From the NCBI GenBank assembly GCA_947652605.1, contig OX393577.1:7502868-7566867 (forward strand): DNA of 64,000 bases. Direction: 5' to 3'. The position numbers and the translations under genes were made by a program. Below the pieces are notes generated by a model, which ran no database searches, was not told the DNA's origin, and worked only from the letters and a program-made list of their open reading frames with translations. Positions within the stretch are counted from its first letter, which is position 1. Each line of letters opens with the position of its first letter. The DNA comes from Elmis aenea. Lineage: Eukaryota > Arthropoda > Insecta > Coleoptera > Elmidae. Below, piece by piece: positions 47,791 through 58,693 of this stretch.

Positions 47791-48275
47791 TTGTAATAAC
47801 TTACTTACTTTTAAAGATAAACCTAACAAACCATACAACAATGAAACAAGAAAAGAAAAAACGTTTTAATGGTGTGTCAGCCAACTACAACTCGTGTTTT
47901 AAATAAGAAAGTTGATGGTAAAACAACAAAAACAAATGAACAAGCTCAAATCCACTTAAAAAAAGTGTTTCAATAATGATAAAAAATATTTTGAGTAGGA
48001 TTCCAAATAAGTAAATTATAAACAAAAATCGAAAACGTCATATATTTGTTTTTTATGAATAGCGCAAAAACTATTAATTTTCTTAAAGTTTTTTTTCCAT
48101 AGATTAGTTGATTTTAAATCATAGATCATTTTGACTCCTTTAACTAACTCTGTTTCTCTTACCGTTTACGAAATCTCCATGCTGTTGACGATAATTGGAA
48201 CACCCTGTATACCCTGTTTTTTTAAAAACTATTTTGGCTCTAGTATCTAACCAATTTTTTTGCTTTACTCTACCA

Positions 48276-48531
48276 CAGCGGTGAGCAAACTTTTTTTAAA
48301 GAGGGCCAGTTTGCGCAAACAGTGTGACTAAAAGGGCCGCACTAAAAAAAAATTATTATAATTACAACTTATTAATTATGTGTAAGTTGGGAGCGATAAA
48401 AAATTAAGGTATAAAAAAGGCTATACATACATATTATAGACATTTTTACTAATATAGTAATTCATGGAGGGCCGCATGTAAAACAACCAAGGGCCGCATG
48501 CGGCCCGCGGGCCGCGGTTTGCCCACCGCTG
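48276..48531. mobile_element. hAT-type MITE with CG-rich end, 256 bp
   Basis: The left end CAGCGGTGAGCAAACTTTTT and right end GCGGTTTGCCCACCGCTG are inverted repeats. Perfect 8-bp CTCTACCA flanks both sides (48268-48275 and 48532-48539). The last 60 bp are strongly GC-rich with GGGCCGCATG and CGGCCCGCGGGCCGC, unlike the surrounding DNA. It is non-coding. Confidence 0.93.
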
Positions 48532-48539
48532 CTCTACCA

Positions 48540-50156
48540 TAACCAACATCACATTGGCTTTAAAGTTGAAAATTGCATTAAAAAGTAATTTTATCATTAC
48601 AAAAATACTACAACTAAAATTAAAAAGTCACAAGTAATCAAATTCAAGAATGTCCACATTTTAAATAACTTATTTATTTACGTTAGATGGCTATGCCGCT
48701 AAAAAGTGGGTTTATACGCCTTTAAACAATAAAAAAAAAACAATTCTTTGAATGTAAAAGAGAAAACAAGTGTAAAAATAAATGAAATCCGGAAGTGTAA
48801 CAATGGATATGGTTAACTCACACGATGAGAAATATTTTGCTTGTTTTATTGATACATTAAATTCATATCTCATTCTGGTACGCAAATACGTCTAAGAAGC
48901 ATAAACGAAACCACAGTTAAATTTGTAAATCTCGTGATTATCTATCAAATCGTTGTTCTTTGTGTAACATCACGTAGAACCAGTAGCGCGGCAATAAAAC
49001 AACCCACCAACACAAAAACACACAATTGTCTGTTATTATCGCATAGCTAAACGACATGTGTACAATAATAAGGAGATACATCTTGGTCTTAGTATAATAA
49101 GTAGAGGAATGCTTCAACCATATTATTATGTAGAGCAGGGGACTACGGTGTAGGTACGTATATACAGGTGTAGTACCGACATTAGCATCACAAAATCATA
49201 TGCTAAGCAATGGATGATTGTCGTTTAGATAGGATTTTGATCAGGATCAACTCGACCGCTTACTGTTCCGTTGTCTGTGTGGCTATATTTGGTTAAATAA
49301 AGACAAAGCGGAAAATATTTCTTCACTAGGAGACAGCTGTGGGTAAATTATGTTCGGCAACTAGTTATTGGTTAATAAAGGTCCTTTAAAACAGTTTTAA
49401 AATGTCAAATTAATTTAATAAACCCCAAAATTCTAATATTTAATTATCTCCAACAGGACGACAAATTATAATGATAATATCATGTTCCACATTAAGATAG
49501 ATACCTATCGGTGATTCAAATTTATTTGTGTATTAAATTATAATACAAGCTACAAGCGAGCATACAGAATTTTTTGTGCTGGAAATAATGCAGAGTATTA
49601 TTTTAATAGACAAAGAATACTGACTGCACTTATTTCGAGATAATTATTTGTGTTTCGCTGCAGTTCTAAGTAATGTATCTATCGCGTGCATCGTTTTTCA
49701 ATATGAAAAAGTTCATCTTTCAGATCTTTTTGATAATTAACTGCGGCAGACAATTTATACAATTAAAGTACATGCAATTAGGAGAATCTTGTAATGTTGC
49801 AAATAATATTCTTTAAGTATGAAGTACATAAGGAGAATTTATTTTCTCATTAATCAACAGATTATAAATAAACAATGCTATTGTAACAAAGTATGATAAT
49901 AATGAAGTAGGATTAGCAATTATTTCTACAAAATAATATGTTTATTGGGCTAAATTAGTTGCACAGTTTAATTAGTTCAAGATTATATTCGAATAGTTTT
50001 ACAACACATTTTGCAGGAAGTTTATTAAAAATAAATAATTCTTGTTTCACTAATTGCGTACAAAACTTCATATTTATTACATTTATTATTAACAGTGACA
50101 CTCACCAATAAAGTAAGATAAAACAGATTTTTATTGGTGTTAAGATGAAAGAAACT
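48540..50156. other. Intergenic, nothing recognised
   Basis: About 1.6 kb of AT-rich DNA with no supported gene, repeat or element boundary. Confidence 0.45.
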
Positions 50157-51270
50157 TCACAGGAAAATTTACACTCTCAAAATAAAGAATTTAGTATTAA
50201 TATGACCAATATTGAGGGCCAAAGAATCTACGGCAATGTTTGGAAAAAGTTGGATTGCCAGGACATATATGGGTTTATTATTGTTAGCTGATGTTTATAG
50301 ATAAAAATGGAGAGTCCACAAAAAGTTTATGGGATGCAGAAACCGGTAGAAATATTTTTCACGCCACAATGTCGTTAAAACGGTTTTGTTGTATATCACG
50401 AGTAATACGCTTTGACAACAAATCAGATCGTCAAGAAATAAGACAAACTGATAAACTAACAGCAATAAGAGAATTTTATGAGTGGGTTGAAATACTGCCA
50501 AAATTATACAATCCTGGAGATAATGTAACTGTGGACGAGCAACTGGTTGGCTTTAGAGGACGCTGTCCAATCAAACAATATATTCCCAGCAAAGCAGCTA
50601 AATAGGAATTAAAATTTGAACTCTTTGTAACAGTTCTAATGTTCCAAAAACACAAGTGTATACCGGAAAACGATGAAAATATTTTACAATATACTTGACA
50701 CTAGTGCTTATAATGTTTTTGTGCTATGGACAGAAATACACCAGGAATGAAAAAATAATTTTACATAAAGGAAGAATGTACCTAGAAGAATCAGATAAGC
50801 AAGCTATTAATCTCCGTATATTGAAAATAGAAAATACTTGCCACGTAATGAGCAGGCGATTGCCATTGTAAAAAATATCCAAGCAGTGGACTTGCATGTT
50901 TTTGGCAAAAGTGGTATAAACATTCAATAAGAAAAACGTGCAAGATGTAAATTTTGCCCTTCTAGTTGTGAATAAAACCGCTATGACATGCGCAAAGTGC
51001 AACAAGCATATTTGTTAAACTCATGTTACCTATTTTTGACCTAACTGTCAGAAATAATACTTTGTGTTACAACACATTTATTGAATTTATCATTATTCAT
51101 ATTGTATATTGTAAGATTAAACTGTTTATTATAAATGAAGCTTTTTATGTTCAATAAAATAGTTAGTAACTCGTTAAATGCAATTGGGTTTTTATATTTT
51201 ACAACATCGGGTCATTCCGACTCGAAGGACCATAGGTGTGTAGTGTAACGAAGGAAAACAGCAGGGTTAA
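50157..51270 (+). pseudogene. piggyBac-family transposase relic with 3' end
   Basis: This is a decayed DDE transposase that would excise and insert piggyBac elements at TTAA. The frame at 50291-50605 contains KSLWDAETGRNIFHATMSLK, RFCCISRVIRFDNKSDR, and NVTVDEQLVGFRGRCPIKQY with IPSKAAK. DEQL holds the first catalytic Asp of the family. A stop follows, and the region with the other two catalytic residues is largely gone. YNILDTSAYNVFVLW (about 50680) and the cysteine-rich tail CKFCPSSC with the CAKCNKHIC block (50938-51015) follow in shifting frames. The 3' terminus ends GTAACGAAGGAAAACAGCAGGG TTAA (51267-51270), the same terminus as at 11503. The left terminus was not found. Confidence 0.9.
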
Positions 51271-52990
51271 ATTATTATTAAAAATTTAATTACAGGTAAG
51301 TACTGTTATTTTCAACAATTACAAAGTGTTAAATGTTTTACTAACTTCAATTCAACCTTAACCTTTCAATATTTCATAATACTAATTTTCAATTAAAACA
51401 TATTGGCCTTTGGTAGATACATCAAGTATTTAAACACTTATAGTCATTACATTGGATAACTCGGAAACAGGTAAGCTGCTTCTCTTATCTGAGCAAATCA
51501 TGTTCATTTTTAAGAAACCCCCTTCTGCTTCTGCATATCTTGTGTTAATATGTGTAATTATTTCAGTGTGAAGTTTAAATGTGTGCATTTTTTTTTGTGA
51601 ATTATAGTCCGTGTGTAATTTTTTGCCTGTGCAATTTTTGTTATATCTAGTTTCTTCCTGATGTAATTTTATCACGTGTAATTTTTCTGTGGTATTTAAT
51701 CATGTAAGCCTTGTTGCTTTATTAAGAATGGAATTTTTGTTAAAAAACTGATTTTGCAACTTTATAAGCCGATTTAAATCGACAAACGCCTCTTGATATT
51801 CATAAAAATGTGACCCCGTAATTTTATGACAAAATGATATTTTACAAGCTGGACAAAAAATCATTTTCTCTTTTTTCTGAGAAATCTCTTGAGAAAATGC
51901 ATTTTCAGTTTCAAGTTTATCGTTTCTCCATTATTTGCAATCTAATTAATTTGTTTAAAAAATAAATACTTCTGCAGCTGATAAATAAACTGGAGTCTTG
52001 AAACTTGAAACTGGTACCTATTGCATTTCAGCAAAAAAAAGTTGTGTTTAATTAAGATTAATTACATCAATAAATGAATAACCAAACAATCAAACAAATT
52101 ATCAAAATGATATATGGGTCAAACTGATCACTGAACACTTAAAAAAATTAATTGTTACCCAAAGTTGTTAAAATAATTAGGTAATTATGAAGTTTTTTAA
52201 AAAATTATTTTTATATTACAGTTGTAAAAATATACAGGGCAATTTCTTAAAAATGTTATGGTCATTGTCGGCGAAATCGGAAATTATGTTGGTCAATAAT
52301 TGTCCTAATAATCAAGTATCACTGTTTAAAGCTTCAATATTAAAATATTTAAAATAAAATATGGTAAAAGTGGTTTTGTACACACATAATGTAATATTTA
52401 CTTATTGTTCCTAAAAAGCAACAATATAATAGAGTTGTCGATGGTTTCTGGGACACATCATAGTTTAATAACCATTATTCGTTTAATACTCAAGTGTTTA
52501 AAATTCAAATTTGAAAGTATTGTTTTTAAGCAACATTTGCCGTTGTTGAATAGTTTAATTTTGGAAGGGCGAACAAATTTACGTATTTAAAATAAATAGT
52601 TCCAGAATTCTAACCGCAAAATCTTAATGGTCAGGTAATTTACGATTAGATGCTTAAGTTTAAAGATTTTAATCAGATAAGTTAATAGGAAAATAGTAGA
52701 ATGATTATATTAAATTGTTTGTTAATCTGTTATACGTTACAAAATGACTTTGTATTTCTAAACTGTCCGTTACGGCATCAGGTAGAAATTATAAGCCCTA
52801 GTTGACAACCAGGTAAGCTCTAACACTTGGGTTTCAATTAGCAGGTTCGTTCCTCCGTCCTTAGCTACTAGTATGGTCATAAATCAATGGATATTATGAC
52901 GCTACACTGAAACCGTTGATTTTTAATTTAACTTTTCATGCAAAAACTTTATTGATTCAACGGAAAATACAATGCTGGTATTGCAATTAA
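51271..52990. other. Intergenic; degraded MITE arms
   Basis: AACTGATTTTGCAACTTTAT and AGCCGATTTAAATCGAC (51745-51785), and AAATATACAGGGCAATTTCT with CGGCGAAATCGG (52229-52280), resemble arm pieces of the 26385-27672 foldback. They suggest a badly decayed relative. Nothing else was recognised. Confidence 0.4.
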
Positions 52991-53002
52991 TGTGCGTCCA
53001 TA

Positions 53003-53220
53003 TACAGGGTGTACCAGAGATCAATTCGGCCTTTCTTGGTTCATTTGCTTTTTAAAATAAACCCTAAAAACCCCTTACTATTATTAAATAAAAGAATGCA
53101 TCTGTATAAATTGGCATGGAAGTTTTTCTGATATATTGATTTATTTTAGAAACACTCATTCAATTTATTACTTTAAGTGATACCGTGTTATAAATGTTCT
53201 CATCTTTTTAGCGATTTAAA
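53003..53220. repeat. Solo MITE left end
   Basis: TATACAGGGTGTACCAGAGA at 53001 is a left end of the CAGGGTG type. No partner was seen; the right limit is arbitrary. Confidence 0.4.
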
Positions 53221-53259
53221 TTACTTTTAATAACAAATTTTCGGTAATAAAGCTAGGTA

Positions 53260-53342
53260 CAGATGAAACCTCTCTAACTCGACTCTCGAGGGGGCTCTTG
53301 AAAAATCGACATAAAAGTAATTCGACTAAGGAAGGTTTCATT
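53260..53342. mobile_element. Very short pogo/Tigger-like MITE
   Basis: TA then CAGATGAAACCTCTCTAACT at the left, and TTCGACTAAGGAAGGTTTCA at the right. The inner ATGAAACCTCTCTAACTCGAC pairs imperfectly with the right end. The GAAACCTCTCTAACTCGAC wording is typical of pogo/Tigger termini. At about 83 bp it is little more than two ends. Confidence 0.5.
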
Positions 53343-54546
53343 AAATATATAGGTTGATGCTCCCTTCTAATAATTTACCGTTATATGCCTTCGTAGGGTC
53401 AAAATCACATTTAAAAAAAAAATCACTCGTGAAAAACTTTGAAAATGATTATTGCAATACAATTAATCAATAAAGTTTATTGGATTTTAATTTTATGCAG
53501 AACATACAATTAGAACAAAAGTAAAGTTACAGGAACTAAAAATGTATACTACAAAAAATCTGTACGAATTTTCTCCTATCAACAATTTGCAAATAAAATG
53601 TGTACCTGCATGGTAAAATTAAAATATTTTATATTTATAGCACGGTCAGGTGTGTGGCCCTTGCGTGATTTTTGCTTTGGTGCCCAATATTTTAGCTACG
53701 CCATAGCTACTATCCATATAAGATTACAAAATATCTTTCAATTGATGATAAATTTATACCGATCAATTGCTCAACCCTTCTGTACAGTATTGTGTGAAAT
53801 ACGATTATTGACGAACAACATATTTATCTACCAGGATAGTTCTCATAAATACACACAAATGTGGTAAGCGGTGAGCTAATGAAACTGCATTTGGCGTCGA
53901 TCTCATTTACTAAATGGCATTAAGAATGACCGTATCGACAGATCTGTTACCCTCGTTAATGCCAGCTGACTAATGGCGGAAACATTAGTACTATCAACTA
54001 CCTAAATAAGGCGATCACGCCGTTTAATGGTTAGTTTTCCGGTCTGTCCCATGCCCATTCTTCCAATGTTATAGCTGGTAGTTTTACAGTAATTAAATTT
54101 AGTTAAGTTCCACTTAAATCGTGATGCTCATAACGAGACTAAAGTTCAAGTAATTGGGAACTCTGTTAATTGGAAAAATTAAAATCGCACGCGTACTGCG
54201 ACGTTAACGCAAATAAAGGACTTAAGAAATTTACATATTTAAATAGTCGAATAATTAATTTATTGATCAATTAATTAGACAAATAGAAGAAGCAATTAAT
54301 TTACATATGAACAAATGTGTGCATTACTGGCCTTACGTGGGATGAACCCCATGCTCCTCCCTTGAATTAAAACACTTGCGCTGATTAACAAATTAATAAT
54401 AAATTTTTTATTTAATCCCATCTTAACTTAACATCGGTCCAATGGGTGCCACAGTTTTCTTAATCATGGTTAAAGGTTTAGTATGAGTTTTTTCCCTTAA
54501 AATTAAAAACTGTTGTAAGTGTTGTTGTCCTAATGTTTAACTGATA
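53343..54546. other. Intergenic, nothing recognised
   Basis: No supported feature; the 89-codon frame at 53598-53867 has no recognised motif. Confidence 0.4.
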
Positions 54547-54640
54547 CAAGTGAAACCTCTATTACTCGATAGGTACATCTGTAACTGGGTTTACCTCTAT
54601 AACTTTAGAAAGGGCCCGTTGAAATTGGTGCACACCAGTG
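54547..54640. repeat. Pogo-like solo terminus
   Basis: TA then CAAGTGAAACCTCTATTACT resembles the end at 53260, and ACCTCTATAACTTTAG follows at about 54593. No inverted partner was found before the next element. Confidence 0.4.
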
Positions 54641-55432
54641 TACCCTCTAATTTTTACCAACTATAGTGCGAATTTTTTTTCGTCTTTGCAATTTTTGTAA
54701 TAAGTAATTTGTGGGCCATTTCAAATAATACTTATTTAAATTATTGATTTTAAAGCCAATTATGTCAGTAAAAATTTGTAATAAGAATTATAACAAGATT
54801 TTTATTTCAAAAGTGTTTATTTGAATATTATGGTCATATAAATCCATACGCATAAAATTTGTTATAAAAATTAAAAAAATTAACTTTCTAAGTAAGGTAA
54901 TTCCGGGAGATATGCCCCACTGGGAGAGATGCCTCGGTTGTTCTATTTTCGCATGATAATGACAGATGCCAAAATTTGTACTGTATTATTGTTCCGTAAC
55001 AGTTGCTATCTGGAAGGCATACTGCCGTTGGCAAAAATTTCGGGTGGTGTGCGGTTGTCAACAAAATTAAGATGAGTTCAACGATTTTAACATGGCGTTA
55101 TAATGTAGTAATAACTTAAAGATACTGGCAATTCGAAATTTATTATTTTTCATGGAATACTTTTAGCCAGCTTCTTAAATACATTGTTAAGGTTATTATT
55201 GCAATAAAATACACCGGTATCTTCTAAGTTCCATTTTTTTTCCCCTGGGGCATCTAACCCGTACTAAAAGGAGAGTTGCCCCATTTTATCGAGGTACAGA
55301 TGCCCCGGTGGAACATCTATTCCTTATACACAATACAGCAACAACTAATCAATTTATTAATTAATACTGTAACACAAGCATCTTAGAAAGACTATATTGA
55401 CATTATTTATGAAAATTAAACTATGTTCAGAG

Positions 55433-55526
55433 ATGACGTATAAGAGGAAAACATCTGATAAAACAAGAAGGCAATGGTCTTCAGAACAATTCAGAGAAGA
55501 ATTAAGAACAACAAAATCTTTTTAAC
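55433..55526 (+). pseudogene. N-terminus of a pogo/Tigger-like transposase
   Basis: The frame gives MTYKRKTSDKTRRQWSSEQF and REELRTTKSF, then a stop. The YKRKT---R--WS-EQ--EAL pattern is the start of the psq-type helix-turn-helix DNA-binding domain at the N-terminus of pogo/Tigger transposases. It is cut off just where the LTR-like insertion begins. Only about 30 residues remain, so the call rests on a short match plus the TA-flanked ends of the host element. Confidence 0.5.
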
Positions 55527-55529
55527 ATA

Positions 55530-55910
55530 TGTTCAGGGACAAATCCCTTAGCTAGGATGACCAACCGTAGCAAAGGGATAACATTTTTGTAATAGTTAGG
55601 TAGTAAGTCAAGTTGCAAAATACATTCTAATTCAAGTTCTCATTTGACCACATGCATTAATTCGATACAAGTTCTCATTCAATACCAGTCAAGTTGTAAT
55701 CTTAAACAAACTTCTTGGTTCTGTAAATAAATTACATTTAAAAAAATTAAAGCCGACGTGGAGCTAAATATTTTAAGAAGACGAACAAGCAGACTAAGCG
55801 TCGAAACGTTCGTCCTTCTTTACCGTCGTTATCGTCGTCGTACATAACGACGTCGTAAGTGTGTTAAGTTGATGTGAAGATGTGATCAATCGAGTGCACG
55901 ATTCGTAACA
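55530..55910. repeat. Possible solo LTR
   Basis: The stretch starts TGTTCAGGGACAAATCCC and ends GATTCGTAACA (TG...CA). It contains AATAAA at about 55726 and a CGTCGTTATCGTCGTCG pyrimidine/CG-rich block like the R/U5 part of insect LTRs. It interrupts the pogo-like reading. The 5-bp flanks (ACATA and TATTA) do not match, so the borders may be off or the flank has decayed. No internal retroviral-type genes are present. Confidence 0.35.
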
Positions 55911-56210
55911 TATTAATAAAAATACATTTTGGATTAAATATTTTTGGTTTCATTGATCGTTTAAGGCCGGGGCATCACTCCCATTTATATGGGGCATCTT
56001 AACCGCACTGTCGGGAGAGATGGCCAAAAACATGGTTTTGCTTAATTTTTTTTTGGTAAACTTCCGGTCGTAATATTCAAATTTTGAATGTCGTGCGTTG
56101 TACTCAATTGAATTGGCTATGCATATCCATTTTTTTGGAGACTACAAAGTCAAAAATTATTAAAAGGTGATTTTTTTGCCTTAGGTGGGGCAACTGTCCC
56201 GGAATTACCT

Positions 56211-57265
56211 TATTAGTAATATTAGTAGTAATTTAAAGACTGTAGAGAAAAGAGTAAACGAAGATCAAAAACAAAATGGGAGTAAAATGAAGTGTAGCAG
56301 AGACGAGAAAATAAGATGTGTTTGTAAAGCGACACATTTTTTTAATCTAACAAAGTTTATATATTAACATCAGTTGTTTAAACAGATTGAAAATCTGCAT
56401 GTTCAAAGCAATATATTTGCCAATTTATGTTTAAAAATTAAAAGATAAAACGAATCGTAGGTGTATGTGTAAATGCATTAATATTTTTACTGACGTAATT
56501 AATGCACGTGGGTTGCAAAACGGTCATGCAAAGTAAATATATTCTATATGAGTATTGAAAACAAATACTAGTTGTTCACATCATATTACAAAAAAAAGTT
56601 TCAATGGTATCAGGTTTCCGAACAAACAATGGCTACATATTTCAAGAGGTTTGTTGGCCTGGTGAACAACTAGTCCTAGAACAACATTGGTATAGAGATT
56701 GTAAAACATTACACTCCATAGAAAATAATACGCTTGGCGCCACTTCGAACCGTATTTCGGAAAAGAATATCAGTTTTAATTAATTTGACTGTGCCATTTT
56801 ATTAGCCACTACCTTCAAACGCATGCAAAAAATATCATTTTATTGTTATTAAGGTACAGACTTTCAATAAGTTTGGAAAAAAAAACGCATTGTTAGGAAG
56901 CTAATATACTACTCCTAGTTATTATCTACAGGGCATTAACTTTTTACGATGTATATAATTATTTCCGGGTTGGACCGCGTCGAAGGTTTCTTCATAACCT
57001 ACGTTTCGTCCTCCTTTATAGGGGGACATCTTCAGGGTTGTTGGTTTTTAATTAAGTTTAATACTTCCTGCATTTACTTTTTCTTCACAGGCTACTTTGA
57101 TTTCTCTCAAAAAAGCTTCTTTTATAAATATGTTAATCGCAAAAGCTAGGTATTTAATAGGAAATTTCAATTTTATAAAATTTTCAAATATAGGTTGCTT
57201 TGTGATTAACAAAAACTTGATGGTTTAAAATTAAATAACTCTGCAACAATAATTTGTATGCTAAA
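56211..57265. other. Intergenic, nothing recognised
   Basis: AT-rich; no supported gene or element. Confidence 0.45.
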
Positions 57266-57885
57266 TCCAATATTTTATTTAGTTTTAAGTCCTTGTACTG
57301 TTAGGGGTAGGACTGTTGAGTTGTGCTGACTTTTTTCCACGTTTTTCTGTCTTGCGCTAACATCTTATATCTTTTCTTTTGATGTTTTTATCCGTAGCTG
57401 TCCTGTCAGGCTTTTCTTGGTCTACTCCTGTTAGTATTTCCATTGGATCTTGCTTTATAAGCTATTCTGGTTTACCTTTCTTTTTTAATTCTATAAATGT
57501 GACTCAACCAAACCCAGCTGTCTTTCTTGTATTTTTATTCCAACTGATTTCATCATTGTTTTCAATTTGTTTCTTTTCTGATTCTTCCTTCAAATCTTTT
57601 AGAAAACTTTGTTTCTGCTGTATTCACACGGTATTGTTTCTGTTTAAGAGTGTCCACATTTCACTTCCGTAGAAAATTTTGGCGTTACTGCCGTTTTAAC
57701 CACTCTACTTTTATTCTTCTTGGGATTTCTGTTACCAAAAAAATTTGTTCTTAAGCTGTTAAATATTCTTCCAATTTTTCCTGTTCTTTCACATATTTCC
57801 TTGCCCATCCCTCCATTACTCTCAACGACCACTCCTGCGTATTGAAAGCTATCTACCTGTTCCAACAAAAGCCCCTCTTACCTGA
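57266..57885 (-). pseudogene. Non-LTR RT 3' relic, second copy of the 1180 family
   Basis: On the minus strand LEQVDSFQYAGVVVESNGGM and GKEICERTGKIGRIFNSLRT correspond closely to LEQVESFKYLGVIIEKNGG and GKEISERAGKVRRIFNSLRK at 1630-1770. Stops and frame changes follow. The terminal stretch near 57300-57330 (CAGCACAACTCAACAGTCCT on the minus strand) matches the 3' end of the first copy (AACACAACTTAACAGTCCT). It is also 5'-truncated. Frames on the plus strand at 57379-57672 are shadows of it. More stops than in the first copy suggest more decay. Confidence 0.85.
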
Positions 57886-58690
57886 TGTTATGCCATTTGT
57901 TGTAATAATCATACATATCATCAATTCAATTTTATTAACAAATTTTAAAAATCTTTAGATCCTATATATATTTTGTTGTTAACAGTAAAGTTACTAAAGT
58001 TACTGAGACTTCTATATATGTATAAATATTTTATTAAATGATGAATATTTATAAATTAATTGCTAATAAAGGAGTCTTATTAAATTAATAATCTGTACAA
58101 CTATCCGGCATTAGCAGGTAAGTAAAAATGTGTGGATTTTGGTTAAAAACTTATCTCATAAGGCAGCCCACAGATTTCAAATTTACATCTACAATGTAAT
58201 CTCACTAATAATTAGTGCCTAAAATATTCAATTTCGTTTGTTAACCGTAACCTGCTTGTATTGTAGTTGGATATTGTATTGTTAATATTTTTTAATTAGT
58301 TATGTCCAATAAGGAGTATGTCATATGAGCATATTGTACACACACTTCTCGACAGTGCGGTTTTCTATGATGTTGTGTCCATTTACTCCTCCTCAAACAT
58401 TTGTTTTAGGCTTAAGTACTTTACACGCCTTCAAGAGTGTAGACAACGTCAACAAACAAAGGTCATCATACATCTTAATACGTCTTGTGGACTTTCTACA
58501 GAAATTTGATATCTGTGAATAATAATACCCACATCGCTATACTCATGCATTTAAATTTAATTGGTTATTATTACAAGTTTTTCGTTATTTTACGCAATAT
58601 GAGGGCAATTAGAACGGTAAATGTGTATTGTTATTGCGTGCTTTTTTTAAAGTTGAGCATAAAACATGCAAAATACATATGTTTTTTAAT
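57886..58690. other. Intergenic, nothing recognised
   Basis: No supported feature. Frames at 58318-58967 overlap the 5' leader of the mariner relic and have no known motif. Confidence 0.4.
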
Positions 58691-58693
58691 CCT

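Larger units (their letters stand above)
44783..48207. mobile_element. Outer TA-type foldback hosting two hAT insertions
   Basis: The left end, TA then CAAGGTGTTCCCCCAGTTAT, is mirrored at the right by ATAATTGGAACACCCTG then TA (48208-48209). Arm segments pair across the insertions: TAACTTGCTTATTTGAAATC at 44936 against GGATTCCAAATAAGTAAATT at 47999, and CATTGATGTATGGGTTGTTG at 46588 against AACCATACAACAATGAAAC at 47829. The left arm is split by hAT copy B (44987-46438), and the centre holds a hAT relic (46946-47790). Confidence 0.8.
54895..56210. mobile_element. Pogo-like non-autonomous element, 1316 bp
   Basis: The left end AGGTAATTCCGGGAGATATG and right end TGTCCCGGAATTACCT are inverted repeats with TA on both sides (54893-54894 and 56211-56212). 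Subterminal GGGAGAGATGCCCC-like and GGGGCATCT motifs recur in opposed orientation along both halves (54919, 55247, 55304, 55973, 55993, 56187). Inside is a start of a pogo-like protein (55433-55526) and an LTR-like insertion (55530-55910). No DDE domain remains. Confidence 0.75.
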
